Shown here in pieces: positions 1-6,286 of a stretch of DNA of 9,389 nucleotides. Location: contig DOMW01000102.1 in NCBI GenBank assembly GCA_003510345.1, positions 4,807 through 14,195 of the forward strand, written 5' to 3'. The notes under the pieces are model-generated. The model saw only the letters and a list, made by a program, of their open reading frames with translations. It was not told the DNA's origin and made no database searches. The position numbers were made by a program, and so were the translations under genes. Position 1 is the first letter of the stretch; each line of letters begins with the position of its first letter. This stretch comes from Clostridiales bacterium. Its GTDB lineage: Bacteria; Bacillota; Clostridia; Christensenellales; Christensenellaceae.

Positions 1-902
1 TCCGAATACAGGCAGGCAAGGTAGCTTATGAAGTTTGCCTCGTCTTCGCGGCAGACACCCAAAAAGTGCGCGCTCTCATGCGCACCGGCAAAAGCGACGA
101 GCAGCGGGGGCTGGTGCACGTTCACATTTGCTTCTTCGGTAAAAGGGATATAAATGCCGGAGATACCGGCATAGCTCATCATCTCGGACGCAAGCACCGG
201 CTTTGGCGCGGGAATGGCTATGCTCCGCGCGAATTGCGGGTAGTCCTGCGCAAGCGCGGCATACGCCCCGGGAATCTTTTTTAGTATGCCGCTGTTACCT
301 TCTTCATAAAAAAATGTGCCGTGTTCATCTTCCGCCTGCTGTGCGCGCAGCGCGTTTGCCTGCTTTGCCAGCAGCACACACAGGTCTGCAAGCGCCTGCG
401 GCGGCTGTTCCTCCACATTGAGGTTAAGCGTATACGCCACGGAATACCGGGAATAGTTGAACCCCCACATGACATAAAACAGATTCATGCCCACCCCGCC
501 GATCAGCGCGAACGTGATCAGCGTGCGCACAAGGTTCACCAGCCGGAGTTTCTTCTTTACCGCGCTTATGATGGTGCGGATGATCCATACGCCAAGTAAA
601 ATAAGCAGCGCATACACTAAGAATTCGGAAAATGAAAAGGGCATCCACCCAAACACGCTGCCGACCGCGCTTGAAAAGCCCGGATAAAACCCTTGGGCAA
701 ATGCCTGCTCCGCCCAGTCTGGGTTTGCCGCGGCAAGGTCTCTAAGTAAAAAGGCGAGTGGATAAAGCAACAGAAAAAGCAGCCTTAGAAGCTGTTTTTT
801 CCACACGGCGGAGATTCGCCTGCCGCCGGGCAGCGGCTGCGTGTCCTCATGCGGAAAGCTAAGCAGGCCGCCCTCCAATTCTCTGATCTCTTTTTCTAGC
901 AT
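1..902 (-). CDS. DUF3810 family membrane protein, putative zinc metallopeptidase (C-terminus cut by window edge)
   Basis: The reading frame is open from an ATG at 902 to the window edge, giving 300 residues; the stop lies outside. Hydrophobic segments at about residues 37-53, 92-112 and 123-146 predict three membrane passes. A soluble region of about 150 residues follows. Near the visible end is HESAH (275-279), then LGVCREDEANFISYLAC. HExxH followed by an ExEANF block is characteristic of DUF3810, where it is read as a zinc-protease-like site. DUF3810 proteins are about 350 residues as I recall, so some 50 may be missing. Upstream of the ATG is a weak GGGG element with a 7-nt gap. An in-frame ATG at 941 would add 13 residues but has no visible ribosome site. 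The gene is divergent from the aldo/keto reductase. Family call is firm; protease activity and substrate are unproven. Confidence 0.85.
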   Translation of the reverse strand, partial: MLEKEIRELEGGLLSFPHEDTQPLPGGRRISAVWKKQLLRLLFLLLYPLAFLLRDLAAANPDWAEQAFAQGFYPGFSSAVGSVFGWMPFSFSEFLVYALLILLGVWIIRTIISAVKKKLRLVNLVRTLITFALIGGVGMNLFYVMWGFNYSRYSVAYTLNLNVEEQPPQALADLCVLLAKQANALRAQQAEDEHGTFFYEEGNSGILKKIPGAYAALAQDYPQFARSIAIPAPKPVLASEMMSYAGISGIYIPFTEEANVNVHQPPLLVAFAGAHESAHFLGVCREDEANFISYLACLYS

Positions 903-998
903 AGCATAGCCCCAAACGATATTACTACCAGCATACGACATGCGCGGCGGGAAATCCAGTTTTGTTTACAAATTATTTTCAGATCGGCCCCAAAAACC

Positions 999-1027
999 AC
1001 GACATTCCCGTCCTGTTATGGTAAAAT
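999..1027 (+). promoter_or_regulatory. Probable promoter of the aldo/keto reductase-exonuclease operon
   Basis: The -10 candidate TAAAAT (1022-1027) is preceded by TGG, making an extended -10. Seventeen bases upstream is ACGACA (999-1004), which matches the -35 consensus at its last four positions. The predicted transcript starts near 1034, giving a leader of about 50 nt that contains GGAGG at 1071-1075, 9 nt before the ATG. Prediction by eye only. Confidence 0.45.
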
Positions 1028-1084
1028 ACTCCATAAGTTGTTGAAAATGACGTTCTATTTGCGTGCAAACGGAGGAAAAAGGCG

Positions 1085-2218
1085 ATGGAATACCGGAAAT
1101 TCAAGGAAGACAATATATCCCTGCTGGGGTTTGGCGGTATGCGGCTTCCCCTGCTCAGCGACGGCAGGATGATCGACGAGGGTGCGGCGCAGGCTATGGT
1201 AGACCGCGCGATTGAAGGCGGCGTGAATTATTTTGACACGGCGTACGCGTATCATCACAAAGAAAGCGAGCCTTTTTTGGGCAGGGCGCTGAAAAAACAC
1301 AACCGAGAGAAAGTTTTTATTGCCACGAAAATGCCCCCGTGGTTTGTGAACAGCGCGGCGGATGTACACCGTATCTTTGATGAACAACTGGCAAAACTGC
1401 AAACGGACTATTTTGATTATTACCTGGTGCACAGTTACGACGCGGAAAACGCGCAAAAAGGGGAAAAGATCGGCATCTACGATATTTTGAAGAAAAAGCA
1501 GCGCGAGGGGAAGATCCGCCACCTTGGGTTTTCCACGCACGACAGCCTAGAGGGGCTTTCTGAAGTGGCCCGGATGCGCGAATGGGATTTCGCGCAGATC
1601 CAGCTTAATTACATGGACTGGACGCTGCTGCATTCCAAAGAACAATACGAGATATTGCGCGGCCTTTCCATTCCTATAATTGTGATGGAGCCCGTGCGCG
1701 GCGGCACGCTGGCCACGCTGAATGACGCGGCGCTCACAGTCCTTTTGGAGCTCGGCGAAGGCGCAAGCCCCGCCAGCTTCGCGCTGCGCTATGCCGCTTC
1801 GCTGCCGGGCGTCTTTACCGTGCTTTCCGGCATGAGCGATATGCGCCAACTGGAAGATAACATAAAGACGATGAGCGCGTTCAGCCCCATAACGGAGCGG
1901 GAAAAAGATGTGCTATATAAAACGGCGGAGGCTTATATGGCTTCGGGCGCGATCCCCTGCACCGGGTGCGGCTATTGCATGGACTGCCCGTCCGGCGTGG
2001 ATATCCCGCGGGTCATAAGCCTGTACAATGAGTATTGCAAAAACGGGAACAAAATGGCGTTCGGCGCAAACTATATCTCGATCGGGGAAGACAGTCTGGC
2101 GCACAAATGCACCGCGTGCGGGCAGTGCGAGGGGCTGTGCCCGCAGGGCATCCCCATTTCAGAGCATATGGCAAAGATCGCCGCGTTCGCGAAAGAACAG
2201 GGTTATGTGTATGACTGA
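1085..2218 (+). CDS. Aldo/keto reductase with C-terminal 4Fe-4S ferredoxin-like domain
   Basis: This is a 377-residue protein of the iron-sulfur aldo/keto reductase group common in anaerobes. The N-terminal TIM barrel (about 1-280) begins with LGFGGMRLP. It carries the expected catalytic tetrad: Asp51 and Tyr56 in FDTAYAYH, Lys82 in ATKMP, His116 in YLVHSYD. The C-terminal domain has two Cys clusters, C292-x2-C295-x2-C298-x2-C301 and C342-x2-C345-x2-C348-x3-C352-P, which should bind one or two 4Fe-4S clusters. Members are presumed cytoplasmic oxidoreductases acting on carbonyl compounds with NAD(P)H or ferredoxin; the substrate cannot be read from sequence. The start is supported by GGAGG 9 nt upstream. 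The stop overlaps the next gene's start by 8 nt, so the two are probably co-translated. Confidence 0.95.
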   Translation: MEYRKFKEDNISLLGFGGMRLPLLSDGRMIDEGAAQAMVDRAIEGGVNYFDTAYAYHHKESEPFLGRALKKHNREKVFIATKMPPWFVNSAADVHRIFDEQLAKLQTDYFDYYLVHSYDAENAQKGEKIGIYDILKKKQREGKIRHLGFSTHDSLEGLSEVARMREWDFAQIQLNYMDWTLLHSKEQYEILRGLSIPIIVMEPVRGGTLATLNDAALTVLLELGEGASPASFALRYAASLPGVFTVLSGMSDMRQLEDNIKTMSAFSPITEREKDVLYKTAEAYMASGAIPCTGCGYCMDCPSGVDIPRVISLYNEYCKNGNKMAFGANYISIGEDSLAHKCTACGQCEGLCPQGIPISEHMAKIAAFAKEQGYVYD

Positions 2219-3110
2219 ACAGGCGCACCGGCTTTGCGGCCGCTATGTCGCCGTGGATATTGAAACGACCGGGCTTGATTTCTCGCAGGGCGATATACTG
2301 GAAATCGGCGCTGTGGAGATGCGGGACGGGCAGACCGTCCGCGTATTTGACACATTGATAAAGCCGAATGGGCGCATCAGTCCGTTCATCACGCGCCTGA
2401 CCGGCATCACAAACGAGATGGTGGCGGACGCGCCGGATATAAAAAGCGTGCTGCCGCTGTTTTACGATTTTATACAAGACCTGCCGTTGCTGGGGCACAA
2501 CATCAGTTTTGATATGGGGTTTTTATCCCATAACTGCGCGCGGCATCTTATGCGCCCGATAAAAAACAGTACGATGGATACGATGTATTACAGCCGCAGG
2601 CTGTTTTCGCAATTGCCCAACCACAAGCTGGAAACATTGGTGCGCGCGTTCGGCCTTGCGGACGGCACGCCGCACAGGGCGGCGGAGGACGCGCGGCTCA
2701 CCGCGCTTTGCTATGAACACATGAAGCGGTATGCGGAGAAGAACGACATCGACCTTGCCGCGCTGTGCCAACCAAAGTACCCGGCTTATGTACGCATCGG
2801 CGATATCCGCCCCGCTGTAGAAACGTTTAATGAAAATCACCCGCTGTTTGGCAAAACGTGCGTCTTCACGGGCACACTTCAAACGATGGGCCGCAGAGAG
2901 GCCATGCAGCGCGTGGCGGACGCGGGCGGCAAGTGCGCGTCTACCGTAAATACAGGTACGGATTATTTGATCGTGGGAAAAGGTTCCGGCGCGAAAAGCA
3001 GCAAACAAATAAAAGCGGAACAGCTTGCCCAAAGAGGGCAGGACATCGTGATCCTTTCGGAAGGGGCGTTTTGTTCGCTGGCCGGGGACGCGGTGGAAAA
3101 CAGTCGGTAG
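2211..3110 (+). CDS. DEDDh 3'-5' exonuclease (DnaQ/epsilon-like) fused to a BRCT domain
   Basis: The 299-residue protein has an exonuclease domain (about 10-175). ExoI is VDIETTGLD (Asp16, Glu18), ExoII is GHNISFDMGF (Asp101) and ExoIII is HRAAEDA (His155, Asp160), so all metal and catalytic residues of the DEDDh family are present. A linker leads to a C-terminal BRCT domain (about 212-292), which opens FGKTCVFTGTL and contains TDYLIVG, as in NAD-dependent DNA ligase BRCT domains. Likely role: trimming DNA 3' ends in replication or repair, with BRCT giving DNA or protein contacts. I chose the ATG at 2211, with AGGG 8 nt upstream. It overlaps the reductase stop in ATGACTGA, implying translational coupling. 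Upstream in-frame ATGs lie inside the reductase and give non-homologous sequence. It is not a polymerase III core epsilon subunit by architecture. Confidence 0.93.
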   Translation: MTEQAHRLCGRYVAVDIETTGLDFSQGDILEIGAVEMRDGQTVRVFDTLIKPNGRISPFITRLTGITNEMVADAPDIKSVLPLFYDFIQDLPLLGHNISFDMGFLSHNCARHLMRPIKNSTMDTMYYSRRLFSQLPNHKLETLVRAFGLADGTPHRAAEDARLTALCYEHMKRYAEKNDIDLAALCQPKYPAYVRIGDIRPAVETFNENHPLFGKTCVFTGTLQTMGRREAMQRVADAGGKCASTVNTGTDYLIVGKGSGAKSSKQIKAEQLAQRGQDIVILSEGAFCSLAGDAVENSR

Positions 3111-3149
3111 GAGCGGAATCTGGGTGAAACGCGGTGCTCCAATTATTCC

Positions 3150-3902
3150 TTATTTCGCGCGCACATAAACCGGGTTTTGATGCGAGTTCTCCGTTTTTCT
3201 GGATTGCACTTCAAATTGTTTCAATGATTTTATCAGCGTGGACATTTTGGCATACCCGTAATTACGCGTGTCAAAATCCGGATGGCGGCGGTTCAGCACG
3301 TTGCCCACCGCGCTCAAATGCGCCCAGCCTTCATCGTCGGAAAGTTCGTTTATGATCGCCTTGATGACGTTTACCAGCCGCCGCGAGCTCATCACATTTG
3401 ATTTTGAGCTACTTTTTGCGGTATCCGGTTTTTCCGCACCGCCATTTTCTTTCTCATCCTCGCCGGAGGCGAGCACCTCAAGGTAAATAAACTTTTCCAC
3501 GGCGGCTTTAAAGGGCGCAGGCGTCTTTTGTTCGCCCATGCCGATCACATACATACCGGCTTCGCGCAGGCGGGAGGCAAGGCGGGTGAAGTCGCTATCG
3601 GAAGAAACGATGCAAAACCCATCCACATTGCCCGAATAAAGGATATCCATCGCGTCTATAATAAGCGCCGCGTCCGTAGAGTTTTTCCCCACCGTATAGG
3701 AATATTGCTGGATGGGTGTGATAGAGTAGTTTAAAAGGCTTTTCTTCCACGAGGAAAGCTGCGGCTTTGTCCAGTCGCCATAAATACGCTTGTAGGTAGG
3801 CGTGCCGTAATTGGATATTTCGTTTAAAATTGGTTGGATATACTTTCCCGAAACATTATCCGCGTCGATTAAGACGGCGATTCGCTTGTCGTTGTTTTCC
3901 AT
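3150..3902 (-). CDS. NYN (PIN-like) domain protein with C-terminal LOTUS/OST-HTH domain, LabA-like
   Basis: The 250-residue protein begins with an NYN domain (about 6-145). LIDADN places acidic residues Asp13 and Asp15, STDAALIIDAMD gives Asp77, and IVSSDSDF gives Asp102 and Asp104; this is the metal-binding set of PIN/NYN nucleases. A Ser/Glu/Lys-rich linker (about 146-170) connects to a winged-helix-like domain (about 172-249) with GWAHLSAVGNVL and FDTRNYGYAKMSTLIKSL, typical of LOTUS/OST-HTH. The COG1432/LabA family is thought to act on RNA, NYN cutting and LOTUS binding; no target is known here. AAGGGG lies 6 nt before the ATG, and an extended -10 promoter lies between this gene and the upstream DUF116 gene. 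It converges with the exonuclease gene, leaving only 39 nt and no clear terminator. Confidence 0.93.
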   Translation of the reverse strand: MENNDKRIAVLIDADNVSGKYIQPILNEISNYGTPTYKRIYGDWTKPQLSSWKKSLLNYSITPIQQYSYTVGKNSTDAALIIDAMDILYSGNVDGFCIVSSDSDFTRLASRLREAGMYVIGMGEQKTPAPFKAAVEKFIYLEVLASGEDEKENGGAEKPDTAKSSSKSNVMSSRRLVNVIKAIINELSDDEGWAHLSAVGNVLNRRHPDFDTRNYGYAKMSTLIKSLKQFEVQSRKTENSHQNPVYVRAK

Positions 3903-3944
3903 AAAGAACCCCTTTATCCTTAAAATACTATAGTTTTCCTTATC

Positions 3945-3953
3945 ATTATACCA
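3945..3953 (-). promoter_or_regulatory. Extended -10 promoter for the NYN-LOTUS gene
   Basis: Read on the minus strand, TGGTATAAT is a perfect extended -10 element. It lies 42 nt before the ATG at 3902, directly after the DUF116 stop (3957-3959). No good -35 is visible 17 nt upstream, which extended -10 promoters tolerate. The gene may therefore be transcribed alone or with DUF116. Confidence 0.6.
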
Positions 3954-3956
3954 TAC

Positions 3957-4730
3957 TCATGCGCGCCCGCGCAGGAAAAAACAGATGGCGTCCTCCACAG
4001 CGGCGACATCGACGCGGGTATTTACGCACGGGCCTTCGGGGCGTTCGTTCTTGACACCCAGGCTGGGAATGGGAAACACATCCATAATGCCGGAAGACAG
4101 GTCCCGCTCACACGCAACGGCGACGATCGCTTTGGGGCGCACGGCCTTCACATGGTTTCGCGCGAGCGTGCCGCCCGTAACCACTACAAGGTGCGCGCCC
4201 AGCTTTTCACAAAGCTGTTTTAGCGCGGCGATGTCGCAATCCCCGCATCCGGCGCAGTTTGCCACATCCTGCGTTACCCGCAGGTTGCAAGTGTTTTTTT
4301 GCAGGCAGTGGGGCGCGAGCACGGCGATGTCACCGCCCGAAAGGCTGGACTTAAGGGAACGCACCAGCCGGTTGTTCATATCTACATAGGAACCTTGCGC
4401 GTCGCTTTTGGAAATGCCGAATACCCTCCCGAGAGCGATCGCGGCGGGATAGAGCGCAAACATCCTGCGCAGCAAAAACCGCCGCAGTGTTCCAGGTGGG
4501 CGACCCCGCCTTGAAGAGACTGTCATGGCAAACAAGCCCAGCAAAAAAAGCGCGGCGGTAAACACGGCCGCGACGCCAAGCACGGTCAGCACAACGCGAA
4601 AGGTTTCGTTTTCCGCGTGCAGCAGCATATAGAGCACAAAAAACACAAGCGCGAAAAGTCCGCAGGCGCAGGCGGCGTACAGCGCGGCAAACACGGGGAG
4701 GCGCTTGGTTGGCTGTGTGTTTTTTTTCAT
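3957..4730 (-). CDS. DUF116 domain membrane-anchored Cys-rich protein
   Basis: The 257-residue protein starts with two hydrophobic segments (about 11-37 and 46-70), predicted to anchor it in the membrane. The DUF116 region (about 110-255) has the family's conserved order: LAPHCLQ, a Cys cluster C142, C148, C159-x2-C162-x2-C165, VVVTGGTLAR, VRP, VACERDLSSGI, P-x-P and GPCVNTRVD. Seven Cys in this domain (142, 148, 159, 162, 165, 207, 235; Cys174 is less conserved-looking) suggest a metal or Fe-S site; that is inference. The molecular function of DUF116 is unknown to me. It is divergent from a DUF362 gene across 186 nt. No Shine-Dalgarno is visible before ATG 4730. A TATACT box ends 6 nt before it, so the message may be leaderless. 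Confidence 0.93.
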   Translation of the reverse strand: MKKNTQPTKRLPVFAALYAACACGLFALVFFVLYMLLHAENETFRVVLTVLGVAAVFTAALFLLGLFAMTVSSRRGRPPGTLRRFLLRRMFALYPAAIALGRVFGISKSDAQGSYVDMNNRLVRSLKSSLSGGDIAVLAPHCLQKNTCNLRVTQDVANCAGCGDCDIAALKQLCEKLGAHLVVVTGGTLARNHVKAVRPKAIVAVACERDLSSGIMDVFPIPSLGVKNERPEGPCVNTRVDVAAVEDAICFFLRGRA

Positions 4731-4735
4731 GGAGA

Positions 4736-4766
4736 TAGTATAACATAAAATGGGTGTGGTATACTA
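4736..4766. promoter_or_regulatory. Symmetric divergent promoter between DUF116 and DUF362
   Basis: TAGTATA (4736-4742) and TATACTA (4760-4766) form a 7-bp perfect inverted repeat separated by 17 nt. On the minus strand the left arm is a TATACT -10 box pointing into DUF116. On the plus strand the right arm, preceded by TGG, is an extended -10 (TGGTATACT) pointing to DUF362. Each box sits about where the other promoter's -35 would be, so RNA polymerase could probably use only one at a time. The arms could instead be an operator for an unknown regulator. Confidence 0.5.
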
Positions 4767-4814
4767 ATTATGCTTGGTAACCGCTGATCAAATTAGGCCG
4801 CGCGTCTTTCCGCC

Positions 4815-4879
4815 CGTGGCAGCGCCGTCAGAACCCGCTCTTAGCGCTGCTAGGAACGGAGCCTGCCCAAACTGCCACG
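4815..4879 (+). other. Structured 5' leader of the DUF362 mRNA, possible cis-regulatory RNA
   Basis: The predicted leader runs from about 4772 to the ATG at 4917. CGTGGCAG (4815-4822) pairs perfectly with CTGCCACG (4872-4879). Inside, CCGT (4825-4828) can pair with ACGG (4856-4859). CTTAGC-GCT-GCTAGG (4840-4854) forms a 6-bp hairpin including one G-U pair. No U-run follows, so it is not an intrinsic terminator. I do not recognise it as a known riboswitch class. Structure by eye; function unknown. Confidence 0.4.
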
Positions 4880-4916
4880 AACGAAAATTGCTCGAAAAAA
4901 TGCGGAGGAATAGCAC

Positions 4917-6008
4917 ATGGAGAGAAACGAACTGCTGGTAACGTACGGGGAAGACGTAAAACCCATGGTGCGCGAATTGCTGGAGCGCGCGCGGTTGGCG
5001 GAGGATATCCCGCAGGGGGCGAAGATCGGCATAAAACCTAACCTTGTGGTGGCGCGCCCGTGCACAGAAGGCGCGACGACGTCGCCCGAAATCGCCGCCG
5101 CGCTGGTGGAATATTTGCAGGAGCATGGGCACAGGGACCTGTTGATACTGGAGGGGGCGTGGGTGGGCGCGAGCACAAGCCGCGCGTTTTCGGTGTGCGG
5201 CTACGAGGCGCTTTCCAAGCGTTACGGTGTGCCGCTGTTTGATACGAAACAGGATAGCTTTACGCAAAGGTCCAGCGGCGGCATGGCCATGCAACTGAGT
5301 GATAAAACGCTCGCGCTCGATTACCTGATCAACCTCCCCGTGCTCAAGGGACATTGCCAGACAAAGGTGACGGGCGCGCTTAAAAACTTGAAGGGGTGCA
5401 TTTCTGACGCGGAAAAAAGGCGCTTTCACACACTGGGGCTGCACCAGCCCATCGCGCATCTGAACACGTTGATCAAAACGGATTTTATATTGGTGGACAG
5501 CCTGTGCGGCGACCTGGATTTTGAAGAAGGCGGCAACCCCGTACGCATGAACCGCGTGCTGTGCGGCAAAGACCCTGTGCTCGTAGACGCGTATATCGCG
5601 TCGGCGATGGGATATGACCCCTATGAGATTGGCTATATCAAGCTGGCGGAACAGCTTTCGGTGGGCAGCGCAGACATAGAAGGCGCTACAGTCTCCACGA
5701 TAAGGAAGGACAGCACAAAAGCGCGCGGGTCATCTTCGCGCAAGGTGGGGCAACTGGCAAAAGCAGTGGACGCGCGTGACGCGTGCTCGGCCTGCTACGC
5801 GAATCTGATCCATGCGCTGGCGCGCCTTGAGGGTGAAGGCAAGCTGCGCGCGTTCTATAAGAATAAAATCTGCATTGGGCAGGGATTTAAAGGAGTGGAA
5901 AAAGACGGTGTAGGCGTCGGAAACTGCGCGGCGGGGCTTTCCCAAAACATAAGCGGCTGCCCGCCGGACGCACGGCGGATATTGGCGTTTTTAAAAGATC
6001 AGGCATAG
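4917..6008 (+). CDS. DUF362 domain protein, putative iron-sulfur protein
   Basis: The 363-residue protein matches DUF362: IGIKPNLV (about 37-43), ATTSPEIAAALVEYL (about 53-67), the LEG block, INLPVLKGHCQTKVTGALKNLKGCISD (about 138-164) and the VDSLCG and GKDPVLVDAYIA motifs. The C-terminal 75 residues carry C290-x2-C293, C319, C337 and C348, the last in GCPPDARRI. This could hold an Fe-S cluster, although the usual ferredoxin CxxCxxCxxxCP signature seen in many DUF362 proteins is absent. No signal peptide or membrane segment is visible, so it is probably cytoplasmic. The start has GGAGG 8 nt upstream. Function is unknown; a redox role alongside the divergent DUF116 protein is inference. It appears monocistronic, with a terminator about 170 nt downstream. 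Confidence 0.95.
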   Translation: MERNELLVTYGEDVKPMVRELLERARLAEDIPQGAKIGIKPNLVVARPCTEGATTSPEIAAALVEYLQEHGHRDLLILEGAWVGASTSRAFSVCGYEALSKRYGVPLFDTKQDSFTQRSSGGMAMQLSDKTLALDYLINLPVLKGHCQTKVTGALKNLKGCISDAEKRRFHTLGLHQPIAHLNTLIKTDFILVDSLCGDLDFEEGGNPVRMNRVLCGKDPVLVDAYIASAMGYDPYEIGYIKLAEQLSVGSADIEGATVSTIRKDSTKARGSSSRKVGQLAKAVDARDACSACYANLIHALARLEGEGKLRAFYKNKICIGQGFKGVEKDGVGVGNCAAGLSQNISGCPPDARRILAFLKDQA

Positions 6009-6176
6009 TACAAACGCGGGGGCGCGTGGTTCTGTATTCGCTTTGACAGCGGTTATCTAAGTGCACTATACGCCTTCGCGCCGGGCGCCTTTCTTTTTCC
6101 TCTATTTTCCCCGGTCAACCAATATCCACGCCGCTGATCATAATAATTCTTTTCCATTCACAAAATGTCCCCTTTG

Positions 6177-6218
6177 AACATACGGAAATAGTTGCAAACG
6201 CCCGTATGTTTTTGTTTT
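6177..6218 (+). terminator. Intrinsic terminator downstream of DUF362
   Basis: AACATACGG (6177-6185) pairs perfectly with CCGTATGTT (6202-6210) across a 16-nt loop, and is followed by a T-rich tract to 6218. It lies between the DUF362 stop and the promoter of the next gene. The 168 bases before it (6009-6176) hold no gene; they contain a weak GC hairpin with a pyrimidine tract near 6078-6100 that could be an extra stop signal. Confidence 0.75.
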
Positions 6219-6226
6219 ATATTGAA

Positions 6227-6256
6227 TTGACGTAGATACTGGGCGTATTGTATAAT
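6227..6256 (+). promoter_or_regulatory. Consensus-like promoter of the zinc-ribbon gene
   Basis: TTGACG (6227-6232) and TATAAT (6251-6256) are separated by 18 nt: five of six -35 bases match consensus and the -10 is perfect. Transcription should start near 6263, leaving only about 24 nt before the preferred ATG at 6287. This is the most consensus-like promoter I see in the window. Confidence 0.75.
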
Positions 6257-6286
6257 TAATTGTAACGAAAAGGGATGGTGCAATGT

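Noticed and set aside
3110..3140. GGAGC/GCTCC inverted repeat after the exonuclease gene as a terminator
   Set aside because: Only 5 bp with a 21-nt loop and no T-run.
4815..4879. Leader structure as SRP RNA, T-box or a known riboswitch
   Set aside because: It lacks the SRP GGAAGGAAGCAGC loop, the T-box AGGGTGGNACCGCG sequence and the TPP, cobalamin, glycine and c-di-GMP core sequences I could recall.
4788..5459. Minus-strand open frame of 223 codons over DUF362 and its leader
   Set aside because: The plus-strand DUF362 frame has family motifs and a strong ribosome site; the antisense frame has neither.
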